A DNA stretch of 64,000 nucleotides from Clavaria fumosa (Eukaryota > Basidiomycota > Agaricomycetes > Agaricales > Clavariaceae). Where the stretch lies: positions 2,976,001 to 3,040,000 of the forward strand of contig OX637802.1 in NCBI GenBank assembly GCA_951802425.1, given 5' to 3'. Shown here in pieces: positions 1 through 11,419 of the stretch (positions are counted from its first letter, which is position 1; each line of letters opens with the position of its first letter). The position numbers and the translations under genes are program-made. The notes under the pieces were generated by a model, which saw nothing but the letters and a program-made list of their open reading frames with translations, ran no database searches and was not told where the DNA came from.

Positions 1-66
1 TATGCAACTCATGTGAGTTGGAATTGTGTTGGATTTGCAATGCCAAGTAATTGAACAGTCTCAACA

Positions 67-811
67 GGGTGATGGGCCAGCTAGACAGCATGCACCTGAT
101 GAAGAGGAGGCTGAAAATCCTCAGGTGTTCCCCTCTGCCAGTGGACCAGCAGGTCATGTAACTGAACAGCCACCTGGACAAGACTGCAGTACTTTATGAC
201 TTGACCATGAGGAACTTGTCAAAATTGTGGAGGCTGCTTGCAAATGGATACATGGCAAGGGGAATGCCATCCCAAGAAGAGGTTGTCATCACAAAGAGGA
301 AGAAATCTTCCAAGAAGAGGGGTATGAGTGTTTAGAACAACTTGTGAGTTTTCAGTTCTTTACCCATTAGCTTTGATTCACATTTTCCAGAACTTCACTC
401 ATGACCTTTTCAAAGAGGCATTTAGCATCTCTCAGGATGAATAATTTATTGGCCACAGGGGCACCACCTAAAGAAGTGTGTGAGTTTCTGCTTGAAGATG
501 GAGAAGGTCCAGACCAGGATGACCTTGCCTTTGACTTCAAAGGTTGTTACAACAATGCATGGAACCAAGGTATAATCACCATTCTGGCTGATAAATTTGA
601 GGAAAGATGCCTTTGCCACCCTGCACTGCCTAGACTTCCACCATGGCCAAGATTCTATGTCAAGAAGATGCTGATGGCAAAATTCAAGTGCATCAGAGTC
701 TATTGGGCTAGCACAATGCCAAAGATTACAGATGCTGGTGACCAGGAGACATCAGCTGATGTTGAAGAGCACCTAACTAAAACAAAGCAAGACACATTGA
801 AGATTCAGTGA
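67..811 (+). pseudogene. Decayed repeat-family ORF (two exons)
   Basis: A reading frame runs from about 67 to a donor at 344, with a plausible intron 344-390, and continues in the 401-811 ORF (136 codons). The first exon is acidic and proline-rich and contains one TGA at 197-199 where CGA (Arg) would keep the frame open. The second part has a charged, Trp/Pro-containing segment (around LPRLPPWPRFYVKK) and ends in a Lys-rich tail. It looks like one of the multi-copy hypothetical proteins common in Agaricomycete genomes, but I cannot name a family or a function. A small frame change near 430 suggests a further intron or a lesion. The upstream limit is unknown because the frame begins close to the window edge. 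Confidence 0.4.
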
Positions 812-1084
812 GGTAATACATGTTGCACAAATGTAAGTGAATGCTCACGATTGCATCAGTATCCACACTACATTCACCCTTTTCCTTTTTTTATCTTTTG
901 CACACTGTACTAGTTATTCATGCTGTAGTAGGGGAGGGGGGGTTCTCAATGCTGGCAACATTGAGTTTCCCTTCTGCTCTGAGCAGTTTCTTTTGTCAAA
1001 AGTCTTTCATGGAATCATAAAATTCACCAAATGCCATGTGACTATGCTCTAGCACTTTGGTCATGTGACCTCTATCATTCTCAA

Positions 1085-1440
1085 CAGAGAGTGCTGAGAC
1101 TGAGTGGCTGAGCAGAAACACTCCAAGGTCAACTGGCACCTTCTGCATGAGAATTACCCTGCACTTGCCTCCTGTCAAATGAAATCTTCAGCCTATCACT
1201 AAACAAGTTGGAATCAGGGTGAGTCCCCAATGGTGCTGTTAATTTATTGGAGATGATCAAAGATATCAGGCAGGTGAAAAGACCCTTAATGATGAAGTAA
1301 GGTTATTCAACTTCCTGTAATGTAGCACTGATCTCTTGCAGTGGTGCTGCAGTTGCAGCAATGGTGGATGTCTCCTGGAGCTGTGCTATTGTCTCTGACC
1401 AAGCAGTTGCCATAATTTTGCTTGCTTTGACTACTCCTTG
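1085..1440 (+). pseudogene. Fragment of PHD-like gene (relic copy)
   Basis: This stretch aligns by eye with the start of the PHD-like gene at 48,362. The exon-1 part (about 1,092-1,218) keeps the RSTG core and the motif NLQPITKQVGIR, which matches NLQPVSKPVAIR in the other copy. An intron runs 1,219-1,341 with GTGAG and CTTGCAG ends and shares many words with intron 48,482-48,606. Exon 2 begins with the same Cys-rich words (CSCSNGGCLLE against CSCGDGGLLLD) and then loses the frame. The initiator codon is GTG instead of ATG, and a TGA interrupts exon 1. It is a dead fragment, useful mainly because it shows that the unusual N-terminal exon belongs to a dispersed family. Confidence 0.6.
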
Positions 1441-1612
1441 TCTTGATATCAATACTTGACTGCTTGGCAAAAGTGCAAATGAGTCACCTGGAGTCTGCAT
1501 TGTATGATCTCTCTGTCCTCAATGTTTCTCTGTGCAGTTCTGAGGTCAAGGCACACATTCCTGCCATAATCCCTGTCATAATTCCTGCATTGTCATTTCT
1601 ACATCTCATGAG

Positions 1613-1915
1613 CTACATGCCTCTCTGGACAAAGTTGGGCATCATTACCTGTGTAGATGAGGGTCCTTCACCCTCTTGAGATGTAAAACCTGTATGGTCT
1701 GTGGCAACATCTTCATCCAAGTGATCTGTGATATCTTGATCTGCAAGCTTTCTCTTAGTGTCCAAGGTACCTGCATCCATGCATGCATCCTTGCTCACAT
1801 CCTTCTCCATGGCCATACCCCCATCTGCATCTATGCCCTTGTCTGCACCCATGCCCCCTTCCAAACCCCCATCCACAACTCCACCCATATCCTCTTCATC
1901 CATCTCCATTTCCAA
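1613..1915 (-). other. Acidic Met/Asp/Gly-rich ORF, uncertain
   Basis: A 100-codon minus-strand frame is very rich in Met, Asp, Glu and Gly, with a repetitive N-terminal half of the type MGGVVDGGLEGGMGADKG. The opposite strand is correspondingly C-rich and also open over about 110 codons. The pattern may simply reflect a low-complexity CCATGCAT-like DNA repeat. No domain is recognised. It could be an exon of a decayed gene extending toward 2,440 on the minus strand, where another short acidic ORF (2,225-2,440) lies. Confidence 0.15.
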
Positions 1916-2440
1916 CCTTGCTATCCCTCAATTTGGACTTCCATTTTCTCACACCCATCATCCCATCTCGCAATTAGCATACCAACCATTTGCATTCACC
2001 AGCCACCACAATCAACCCCCCTGCATTGATCTGCAATGCCAGAATCTGGCATTGAGTTCTGAACTTACCCTGCTCAAGTATGTTTAGGTATTATGTAATT
2101 TCAAAACTTACTGTGCACTAGTGGACACTGTCCCAGTACCAGCCCCACCAGCCCCAGGTGCTCAAAAGATACTGAACTATGACACTCCCACTTTCAATAC
2201 TGCACTACAACAGGAAGATTTTCCTCAGATCAAGTCAGAGTTGCCCTCTCCATGTTCAACTTCATACACATTACTGCCACTGCCTGAGACAATTAAGGTG
2301 ACTTCAATTTCTTCTGTGCTGTCACTACTTGTTGGACTGCTGGGTCTACTTTCACTGCCAATGGACCTTGTTTCTGATGAGTTCTCAGGGTAAACCCTGA
2401 GAACTCCTTGACAAGCCATCAGGAGAGGAAGCAAGGACAC

Positions 2441-3290
2441 CTGCTTTTCTGAAGCAGCTTAATATAATGATGTAACATAATTTGAATGTGCCATATGTAG
2501 ACAAAATCACAATGGTCATCTACAGTTACTATCTATGAATAGTGAACTGTCATGTCACCTTTGCTCTCATGTATACCACTGTGGAAAAACTGGAGAAATG
2601 TGTTACTAAGGCAGATTGATGTGGAGTCACAGGAGAGAATTAGTCACCTTGCTGCAACTAGATCAGCCAAGTGGGAATCTCCTCCCTGAAGATTGACCAG
2701 CTGACCTCTGACACCAATCTTCATAATGAGAAGGTCTCCATGCATTACTGGTGCTTCACCACTTGGAGCCCAACACTGATTTGACTCTAGCCCAATGTGA
2801 TTCTTGAAAAACAGTCAGAATTTGATGTTGTCAGGGCTGAAAGTCACATTGCAGTCATGGACATAGGGCTGTAATCTTGGCTCTGAGAGGTAACTTTCTA
2901 CAAGTGGATAATGGTGGTTTGTGGCAATGTCGATGCAAGTCATGACAGAAATGGGACATGGCAGTCCAGAGATTGGATATAGCTGGTCACCAGGGCAAAT
3001 ATCCCTGAGCTATAGGAACCAAATCAATTGTGGAAATAGCAAATAGTACTGACTTACCCTAAGAGAGCTGTGAGGAAGGGTAATTCAGCAATGGACCATG
3101 TTTAGATAATGAATGACCTGAGGGTATTAAACTGGGAGCAGATTAGAAGGCATGTTTTATACTGAGCAGACCATTGACGGAGATGGAGAAGCAGCCTTAC
3201 CTCGGTAACAAGCAATGTAACTAGGGGCTAAAAAAGAAAAATTAGGACAATAGAAGGAAAGAGAGCCCTGGCACATTGAAAGAGCAAACC
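2441..3290. other. No recognisable feature
   Basis: AT-rich sequence with stops in all frames. I see no ORF, structured RNA or repeat that I can support. Confidence 0.4.
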
Positions 3291-3660
3291 ATGAGTGGTG
3301 ACTTCTGATTGGAATGGGACAGGAGAGCAGTAAACACTAAGCAGTGATGATAGGAATAGGGCAGGGGAGTTACAAATACTGAGCAGTGAAACTAAGCATG
3401 TCATAGACAGAAGTGAAGTGGTGAAACTAGGCATGTTATAGACAGAAGCAAGGTGGTGAGCAGCAACTTCTGATAGGAATAGGGCAGGGGAATACTGAGT
3501 TGTGGCTTCTGATAGAAATAGGGCAAGGAAGCAGCAAATACTGGGTGGTGACTTCTGATTGAATACTGAGTGGCTGCTGCTGATAGGAATAGGGCAAGGA
3601 AGCAGCAAATACTGTGGCAACTTCTGATAAAAATAGGGCAGGGAAGTGGCAAATAAATTG
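3290..3660. repeat. Imperfect minisatellite
   Basis: Phrases such as acttctgataggaataggg, caggggaatactga and aggaagcagcaaatactg recur six or more times with variable spacing. The unit is roughly 55-65 bp and is degenerate. The minus-strand ORF over it (3,228-3,704, Tyr/Ser/Pro-rich) is a by-product of the repeat, not a gene. Confidence 0.6.
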
Positions 3661-3906
3661 CTGGCAATTTGCACTATGTACAGTCCTGCACAGACTTCAT
3701 CCATGTTTCCCTCACATTTGGGGCCTCTCCCTCATGCCTGTGGACACAACACTATCCTTTGAACTTGACATTTTTATTAGCACTGCTTTCCTTCTTGAAG
3801 ACATAGATGTATAGTGAAGCTGTAATTTTATCATGTTGAGAGTGGGCCATGAATCAACATAGTTCTCAAGCAGTGGGAATTTGTTCCTTGCCTGTGTGCA
3901 ATTGAG

Positions 3907-5155
3907 TCAACTCTTGCCACTGTCAGCGGCAATGTCTGGTACGATGGATAGGAGGGTGCTCCCCCTCCTGCGACTTCCAAGGGTCCTGCCCTCAGGGATG
4001 GGTCGCCCCTCCCTCCGCTCTCTCGCAACATCTGCCCCTGCAGATGGCGTGCCACCCGGTCTGCCGATTTCTCGATGCCGGCAGGAACTCTCCAGTTCCT
4101 CAACAGGCATAGGCAGCTTTACTGCTGCCGTGTTCTTCTGGGCCTCCTTAATGGCCCATCGCATCTTCATTACAGCAGTCATATCATAACTGCCATCAGG
4201 CACTCCATGATGTGCCTGCTGGTTGAGGGCTATCACCTCCTCAACCGTCTTCAACTTGACAGCCCACGCACCAGGCTTGACGGACATCCCCGATGGCCAG
4301 GGATAGCCATCCAGAGCCCTGTCCGGGCAGGGGGCATTAAAGGGATAACCCTTTGTCGGAGGCGCAAGCACCGTCTCCGCAAACGTTCATTTATGCCTCA
4401 GTGAGGCATCGGGGTTCTGCTGGCTAACACCAGCAGGTGGAAGAGGGGGATACCCTTCCTCAATGTTCATGGGGACATCCACGTCCCCCATAGGCGGCGC
4501 GCTATGTCCATGTATGAGACAGCAGTGCGGGCCCTTTTAGGGTCCCGCTCCAACGGATCCCTGTCAGGTCCCTTCCCTTTCGCCGCCGTTCGCACCGCGG
4601 CAAGCTCCTCGTTGGCGCTTGCCAACTTTTCTGTCAAGGAGAGAACCTTCTCCTTTGCCTTTCTAAGGTCGGCCTCAACCTTATCCAGGCTATCGTAAGC
4701 TTTTTCAAGCTTTTGCCGGTGCCCGGCGCAAAGGGCATTGCCCCTCTCATACTCTTCATGCAAGTCATCCAACTTGCACTGTATCATTCCGAGCTCCGGC
4801 TCGAGCTCACGCCTAGCGCTTTCCTGCACTTCCTTAAGCGTTTGTTGAAACACTTCATCCGAGTGCAGCAGCGACTCGAAGATGTGACGAAGATGTGATG
4901 ACGGAATCCAATACACTGAGTGCACCGGGATCCGTGGGTGATCGCATGGATCATGCGATCCTGGACCCAGGGGAGAGTTTCCTCCCCTTGCAACAACGAC
5001 GGCTGGGACAACCCAGCCGTTCTGAAGATGCTCGTCAGCAGCGAGTTCCCTGGCGTGAGGCCTGGGACAGTGGCGGTAGTGGTAGAGGCAGCGGTGGTAG
5101 CAGCGGTGGTGCGGGTAGTGCGAGGAGATGGGGTTTCCCCCATCGGATCATCCAT
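3907..5155 (-). CDS. Gy-A accessory coiled-coil ORF downstream of pol
   Basis: After the chromodomain, on the same strand, an ATG at 5,155 opens a Thr/Ala-rich start (MDDPMGETPSPRTTRTTAA). A frame change near 4,900 leads into a 150-residue heptad-rich segment (4,925-4,467) with long Glu/Lys/Leu runs, clearly coiled coil, ending RLWGTWMSP. Another change at about 4,440 leads into 3,907-4,371, which contains MRWAIKEAQKNTAAVKLP and an Arg/Gly-rich end. Base composition and CpG content match Gy-A. No known domain is recognised. It could be a third ORF of the retrotransposon or an independent gene captured at its 3' end. The two frame changes may be introns or lesions. Confidence 0.5.
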
Positions 5156-5288
5156 TGTAACAAATGGCTGATGAAGAAAAAGAGAAAAAGAGGGTGGGCC
5201 TTCTTAAGGTTTTGTACCTTACGGTGGAGCCACCACGTGACTTAATCACTGTGGCTAACGACCCAGTGGTCTGGCTCGATCGTGTTTA

Positions 5289-8200
5289 CTACTCCACATG
5301 GGCGCTCCGTCCGCGCTCTGCTCGAGGGCACCTAGGTAGCGCCCTCCACGAGTCTACACCTTGTAGTTCAAGGTAATGGTCTAGAGCAGCCAGCTCTTTG
5401 ACCCCCATGTACGGCTCCCAGGTTGTATCCCTGAGGTTCCATCGAACCTCACATTCCAGGTGGCGGCCTTCCCGCCTATGGCCAATAATGGCGTCTACTA
5501 GCCATTCCTCCTTTGGATCCACACCAAAGTCATAAAAGACTTTCACTTCACGACGCAGAAACAACATGTCGTCGTTTGGTTCATGTCGCCACAACTGGCT
5601 GACATGGAACGTCAGATGGATTCTCCTCGACTTTAGCAAGTCAGGGAGCTCCAGCTCGTATGTAGACAATTCCAGTCTACACGACCATATTGGGTATGGC
5701 CCAATAAACTTTGGCATGAGCTTTCTAGCTTGTTTTTTAGGGAGATTCAAGTTCTCCATTGAGAGGTAGACTAATTCTCCCTCTCTAAATGGGTGCTCTG
5801 CCCATCTACGCTGGTTAGCGTAAAACGTCTGGTGGATGCGACTTTCTATAATCATGTTGTGCGCTATTGCAAGGTTGAGCGCGGCTTTCTCCGCGAACAT
5901 CTGTACCCCTCTGGGCACTGCCCGGAGGTCATCTGGCAACTCTGCCATCATCTGGGGCATGTACCCATAGGTGAGCTCAAATGGGGCAAACCCCGTCGAC
6001 GTGCTTATTGACGCGTTAATGGCGAATTCGACCATTGGGATTCACTCCGCCCAGTCTGTCTGGTCCGGTTGGACCACAGATCAGAGGATCTGAGACATGG
6101 ATCGGATCAACCATTCCGTCGCTCCATCCGTCTGTGGATGGAAAGCTGTGGACATCCGCAGCTTGACACCGAGTAGTCGGTGTGTTTCCTGCCAAAAGGC
6201 AGATGTAAATCTCGGATCACGATCAGACACAATCGATCCTGGCAACCCATGCAGTCTCACTACATGGGTTAGGAAGAGCCAGGCTAGCTCTGCTGCTGTT
6301 ACAGAAATGGTAACTGGTACTAGGTGTACCAGTGAAGTGAGGCGGCAGATCACCACCCAGAGGTAGTCTGCCTCTTTTGACATAGGAAATGGACCTACTA
6401 AGTCCATTCCTATTGATTCCCAGGGCCGCCTGGGGATTGGAAGGGTGTGTAGAAGCCCTTGCGGCTTCTGAGGGGAAGTCTTGCTTGTCTGGCACACGCC
6501 GCATGATGAGCAAAACTTATCGATGTCTTTAGACACCGATGGCCACCAGTAGTAACGGCGGACATAATCCATCGTTATCCGCGACCCCATGTGTCCTAGG
6601 ACCGCATGGGCTTCCTGGATTATTCTCCCAGGGATGCTTTTCCCTTCATGAAGGGTACGAGGCATGCAGAGCACCTCGTCTCCCTTTTTATTCTCAGCAA
6701 AGATCAGGTCATCCCTGATCTTAAAACCAGTGTAGTTTCCCAGTTTCTCCAAAATTATTTTGAACAGGCGATCCTGTTCATAGCCGTCATGGATGCTTTG
6801 CAGCATCCTGCTATCCCCCCCTTCCACACGGGGCCTTAAGGGCACGAGCATCTCGTCCCTCACATCCCCGTCCGCTTGGGGCACAGGCGGCGGTTGCTCC
6901 TGCTCGGTCTCCTGGTCCATGGCAGGTGCGCGTACTTGCAGTGTGCACACCTCCTCCAGGTGTCTGCGGGGCAACTCGTCCCCTTCAGGGTCAAGGCGAA
7001 CGTCCGCCTTCACATACTTGTGATCCGGATGAATCTCCTCCATCGTGTCACTCATATGGTAATGCGAAAGGCCATCCACAACTTTGTTGCTCTCGCCTTT
7101 AATGTAAGTGATGGAGTAGTCAAACCTCTCCATATATTCCATCCACCTGGCCTGCCGGCCAGACAAGCACATTTGGTTCTTAAAGAACCCCAGCGCTTCG
7201 TGGTCTGTGACCACGTTGATTCATCTACCAAGGAGTTTATGCTCCCATTTCTGTAGCGATTCGACAATCGCTAAGGCCTCCTGGTCCCAGGTTTTATAAC
7301 TAAACTGGGCTGGGCTGAACCTTTTAGACATAAACCCTGCTGGATGGCAGGTTTCCCATGTCTTTCCCTGGCCATACATGGCCCCTACACCCGACACTGA
7401 CGCATCGCACACGAGCCAGATTGGCTCCTGTACTGCCGCATCTACCGGGCGTAATATTGGCGTTTTACATGCCAATGCCTTAATCATCTCCATGCACTTG
7501 TCATGGAGTGGTCTCCAGTGAAACGTTTGCGTTTCACTACACAGACTAGCCAACGGGCCAGTGTAAGCGGACAGATCGGGCATGAACTGTCCAATGTACT
7601 GTACTCATCTGAGGAACCTCTGCACCTCGTTAACGTTTGTCGGCATTTTCCAGTTACGGATTTTATCCATTTTATCCACTGTGACATGGATTCCTCAGGC
7701 ATCTATAATATGCCCTAAGCAATCTACACTCTTCGCATATAATGAGCACTTCTTCTTGCTCAAGAAAAGGCTTGCACCTTTGAGGGTCTCAAAGACCATC
7801 TTTAAGTGATGCTCATGGTCCTCCAAGGTCTTGGAGAAGACGAATACATCGTCTAAGTACACATGCACGTACTTTCCCAATTGATGACGAAATATGTGCG
7901 TCATCAGGTGCTGGAAGGTAGCAGGGGCATTACAATCCCCTATCTGCATCACCTGTGAGAACATGGTGCCCAAGACAGTCGCGAACGCCGTCTTCCACAC
8001 ATCCTCAGGCTCTACGCATCTGATAGGTCAATCTTTGACCTATACGCAGCTCTAGCCACGTCCTGCCTGATCTGGTCCTGATCAGGCAATGGGGTAATAT
8101 CCCATACTGTGTTCGCATTCCATTTCCGACAGTCTACGACTGTCCGTAGCAGCGGGTTCCGGCTGCTTTTTGGTATGCATAACATAGGAGCTGCTTGCGA

Positions 8201-8491
8201 TGCCTCCCACCAACTGTTAGTAATATAATGGTTCACTTTCTCAAGGAATTGTTCCTTAAATGCCTCAGCACACCAAGGCAGGTAATAATTATAGACTTGC
8301 TTTTCGTCTATTAAGGGTATGTGGTGGTTCACCGCCCGAAACAGCGGCGGTCTGGGGGGAACTCCCCCAAAGAGCTCAGCGTACTGGTTAAACCAGTACT
8401 CACGCCTGCCTTCGAGGTAGGCATCGTCTATCTTTACAGAGGCGTTAGCCTCTCCCCCCTTCCAGGGCTCACCTGCATCCCGGGGGCCCAA
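5289..8491 (-). pseudogene. pol: Gy-A pol: RT, RNase H, integrase, chromodomain
   Basis: Reverse transcriptase spans 8,491-7,590 (fingers at 8,200; catalytic YLDDVFVF near 7,850). RNase H spans 7,583-7,100. The integrase has an HHCC zinc-binding part near 6,560 (ending CSSCGVCQTSK), the catalytic core with MDLVGPF and SDRDPRF near 6,400-6,230, and the glutamate in the TEWLIRS segment near 6,120. The C-terminus (5,480-5,330) is a chromodomain (CEVRWNLRDTTWEPY), which in chromoviruses steers insertion to modified histones. TGA codons at 7,695, 7,221, 6,081 and 6,042 interrupt it at apparent Arg sites. About 15 bp appears to be missing near 8,005, where the RT loses the residues after DLSDA. The element cannot move on its own as read. 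Confidence 0.9.
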
Positions 8492-8497
8492 GTGTAG

Positions 8498-11229
8498 TCA
8501 GCTCTTTTGAGCTTCCTTCCTCGGCGTGTTCTTAGCTGATATACGGATGCGTAATGCTTCCATCTCCTCACTGGGTGACATCGCCTGAAGGGTTTTCCCC
8601 TTCCCTTCACCAATCCGGATTGCCTGTCGGTGCACATCCAGTATCACACAGCAGTCATACATGAACGCTGTTCCAACTATGATATCATAGCGATCGATGT
8701 TCACTATATCAAAATACTGGTCCTCCACCAGTATTCCTCCCAAATCTACCGCTACGCGGCATCTGCGTGTGATCGTCGATCGGCTGCCGATACAGCCAAG
8801 TTGGATAGGAACTGGATTATCCAGTTGGAAGGTTGGTACCTTCGTCACCTGGGCAAAGTCCAGGCTCATCAGGTCCGGGGTACTTCCAGAATTGAAAAGC
8901 GTATATGCTTTTACACCATTTATGGTGATGTAGGCCGCGAGGCATTGCCTAGCCTCCTTTGTCACTACCAGGCGTGATCCTGTCCGCTCCTTCCGGATGT
9001 GCGCCCGAAATGGCCTGTCGTTGACATGGCCAATGCATACTTCTGCCATGTAGAGGACCTTGTCCTCTTCCAATTCCCGGATTCCAGCGACCTGGTCGCT
9101 TTCCGCCTCCTCCTTGAGCTCTTCAAGGACGAAGAGCTCGTCCAAATCGTACTGGTCCCCGCGACCAGCGTAGTCGTCTTCCGCGACTTCCTCCGGTAGG
9201 GCTTCACCCTCCGGCTCCATGCTTTCAACTGCAGGTGTTTCCAGCGGTTCCTCGGGCTCCGACTTGCCCAGCTCCTCTTGTAAGGCATAGTTCCTTACAT
9301 TTCCCCTAAAAGCCTCTGGCTTTCGCTGTGACTGAGGGCACACATTTGTGTAGTGCCCTGCTTTCCCACACATATAGCATGTTAGAGGAGCTTTCCACTC
9401 CTCTCCGCCTCGTACCCCAATCTTGGGCACCGCCTTAGGCGGTTCTAGCCAGGGTTTGCTTCCTCCGGTTTGGACAGGGTCGATCCACAGGGGAACAGGT
9501 TCCCCTGGCCTCCAGTCTGTGTGCGGCCGATACGGCCACAGTCTCACAAACCTCTGCCCCACAGGCACTCTGCCTGTAGGCGGGTTTCCTTTGGGACCTG
9601 CCTGGTTCCCTACCGAAGGCACTGCCCTCCGCTGCTGGAGGTAGTGGAGGGTCGCTTCCACTTGGTGACTAGCGTCGATAATATCCTCAACCGAGGATAA
9701 CTCGACGCTAATCGTGCGAGTTTTGAAGATGGCCTCCACCATCTCGTTAGGCAGTCCATTAAGGAACTGCCTTTTCATCATACTGGCGTCAGGCGGGGTG
9801 AGCATTCTCTCCGCCGCCTGGGCCAATTCGTTCCAGAATCCCAAGGCGCCCTTCGCCTTTGTAAACTTCACCTGATAGAAGGCATCCACTGCCTTCTGGG
9901 CCGTTACCTCAGTCAGGAACCACTTAAACATAGCGGTTATCAATTCCTCGAAGGTTCACCTTTGAGGAGCATGGGATAGACCCATTACTTCTTGGGTATA
10001 CCAAGTAGCGGCTATTCCGCTTAAGCATGACCCCGCTAGCATAATGCGCTGGTGCTCCAACTGCGGGCCGACTACTCTATAGAAGTAGAAGCAATTAAGG
10101 AGGCCATCGAGCCACCTTTCCCAGACAATGAGGTCGTCTCATCCGTCATAAAGCTCAGAGGGGTCAATCTTAATCCCCCTAATCTCAGCTATTGCCTCAG
10201 GCAATAGTGAGGTTTTATCTCGTATCATCATGAGGTAGCAATGTAATACATTGCTCTGGTAGTTTGTAGAACTCAGGGACACCTCCCGAGTAATCTCCCG
10301 CTCCTTCTGGGGCGGTTCCATCCATCCAAATGGGCCCATCCGGCATGTTGGCTCTCGCTGACCCAGCTGTGGGTAGTGCGACATAAGCCGCGGCTCCGGC
10401 CCTGCTGTTTCTCGAGGGCTGCCGCCCTCCATTCCTGGTTCGCCAGGGGTTCGAGAACCGTCCACGTGGTTCTCCCTTCGCCACCCTTCCTCACAGTCGG
10501 CTGGTGCCTGACTCGGCGGGGCAGGCCCCCCTTCGGGTTCCAATGAATCACGGCGTTGCCGCCATAAGGGAGCTGCTAGCGCGGTTCCCTGCTCATCTAG
10601 TGAGTCCAACACCCGCCTAACATGGGTAGCCTCCTCACTTAGCCTTGCTGAATAGTGGCTTGGCGATTTTTCATCGCCCTTACAAGAGCCTCAAACTCTT
10701 CGTCCTGGCAGGAAAGTTCCGCCTGAATGTCCGAGAGTCTCTTGGCTACAGCATTAGCTCACGCTATCGCTGTGGGCTCATTTCCACTATTGGAGGGAGC
10801 CCGCGAGCTTGACTGCTCTCGCAGCCACCTCTCGTGGGTTTCTAAGGGCTCTCTGCCCTTTCCTTTTGAAGGTCCGGCCTTCTCAAATGATGGTGCCTCG
10901 CCAGTGACTTGGCGCATTGTGGCGCCCTCCTCGTGGCGATTGTCATGTGTCGATGGCATTTCGGACCTAATGCTGTCGTCAGGGGCCGGTGACGCCACGT
11001 CAGCCCTTAGCGGGGGTTCACCGCTGGGCTCAACAGAGGGTCCTATTCCCTCTGGCTGCACGACGCCTGTGTCGTGCAGAGGTCCTACCAAGGGAGGAGT
11101 TTCTCCTCCCTTCCTGTTGTGCTTCTTCTGCACGGCTATATGGGTGTAACCCATTTCTAGCCACACTCGTTGTGTTGAAGGTTCAAAAAAGTTGTAATAC
11201 TTTCTATCCCTCAAAAGAACCGGACTCAA
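8498..11229 (-). pseudogene. gag: Gy-A gag and protease
   Basis: The frame from 11,229 to 8,498 encodes a low-complexity acidic N-terminus, then a capsid-like domain (10,200-9,600; segments WERWLDGLLNCFYFYR and FWNELAQAAERMLTPP). A CCHC zinc knuckle follows (CYMCGKAGHYTNVC, about 9,380) and then an aspartic-protease-like part (about 9,050-8,600; motif YTLFNSGSTPD, where the catalytic D of DSG reads N, and a later IIVGTAFM). The protein would form the virus-like particle and process the polyprotein. In-frame TGA codons at 10,759-10,761, 10,139-10,141, 9,956-9,958 and 8,498-8,500 fall where CGA would restore the frame. A frame change lies near 10,630. The DSG-to-NSG change adds to the case that this copy is inactive. 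Confidence 0.85.
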
Positions 11230-11231
11230 CT

Positions 11232-11419
11232 GTATATTGAGTATGGTAGTTCTATGTAGAGGGATCTACCCTCTTGGTACAGTCGCGATGCGATATATAT
11301 ATAGGCGAGCAGCCCTCTAGGGGCCGCTGAGGTAAGCATAGCCTAAGCGGCTATGCTAGTAGACTATTATGGTATGTATATTATGTAATAAAAGAATAGA
11401 AAAGGCCTATAGCCTTACA
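11232..11419 (-). repeat. Gy-A 5' LTR edge (end uncertain)
   Basis: On the minus strand the segment opens with TGTAAGG, carries an AT-rich TATATATATAT-like stretch near 11,293-11,303 that could be the promoter, and leads into the gag frame at about 11,229. The inner LTR boundary cannot be fixed because no second LTR is present for comparison. Confidence 0.5.

Larger units (their letters stand above)
3896..11419 (-). mobile_element. Ty3/gypsy chromovirus Gy-A, 3' LTR not found
   Basis: A minus-strand LTR retrotransposon in the order LTR edge, gag, protease, RT, RNase H, integrase, chromodomain, accessory ORF. The 5' LTR begins with TGTAAGGCTATAGG at 11,419, exactly where homology to Gy-B stops, so Gy-A or its LTR is inserted in Gy-B. 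No second copy of the LTR is visible at the 3' side, where CpG-rich element sequence gives way near 3,895 to AT-rich flank. The sequence beyond 3,895 is also not the missing part of Gy-B, so a deletion or rearrangement followed insertion. CpG content is clearly higher than in the flanks, suggesting a younger insertion. Confidence 0.85.

Noticed and set aside
1758..2087. Plus-strand Pro/His/Ser-rich ORFs
   Set aside because: Three overlapping frames are open at once over a C-rich low-complexity stretch; no start context or domain supports any of them.
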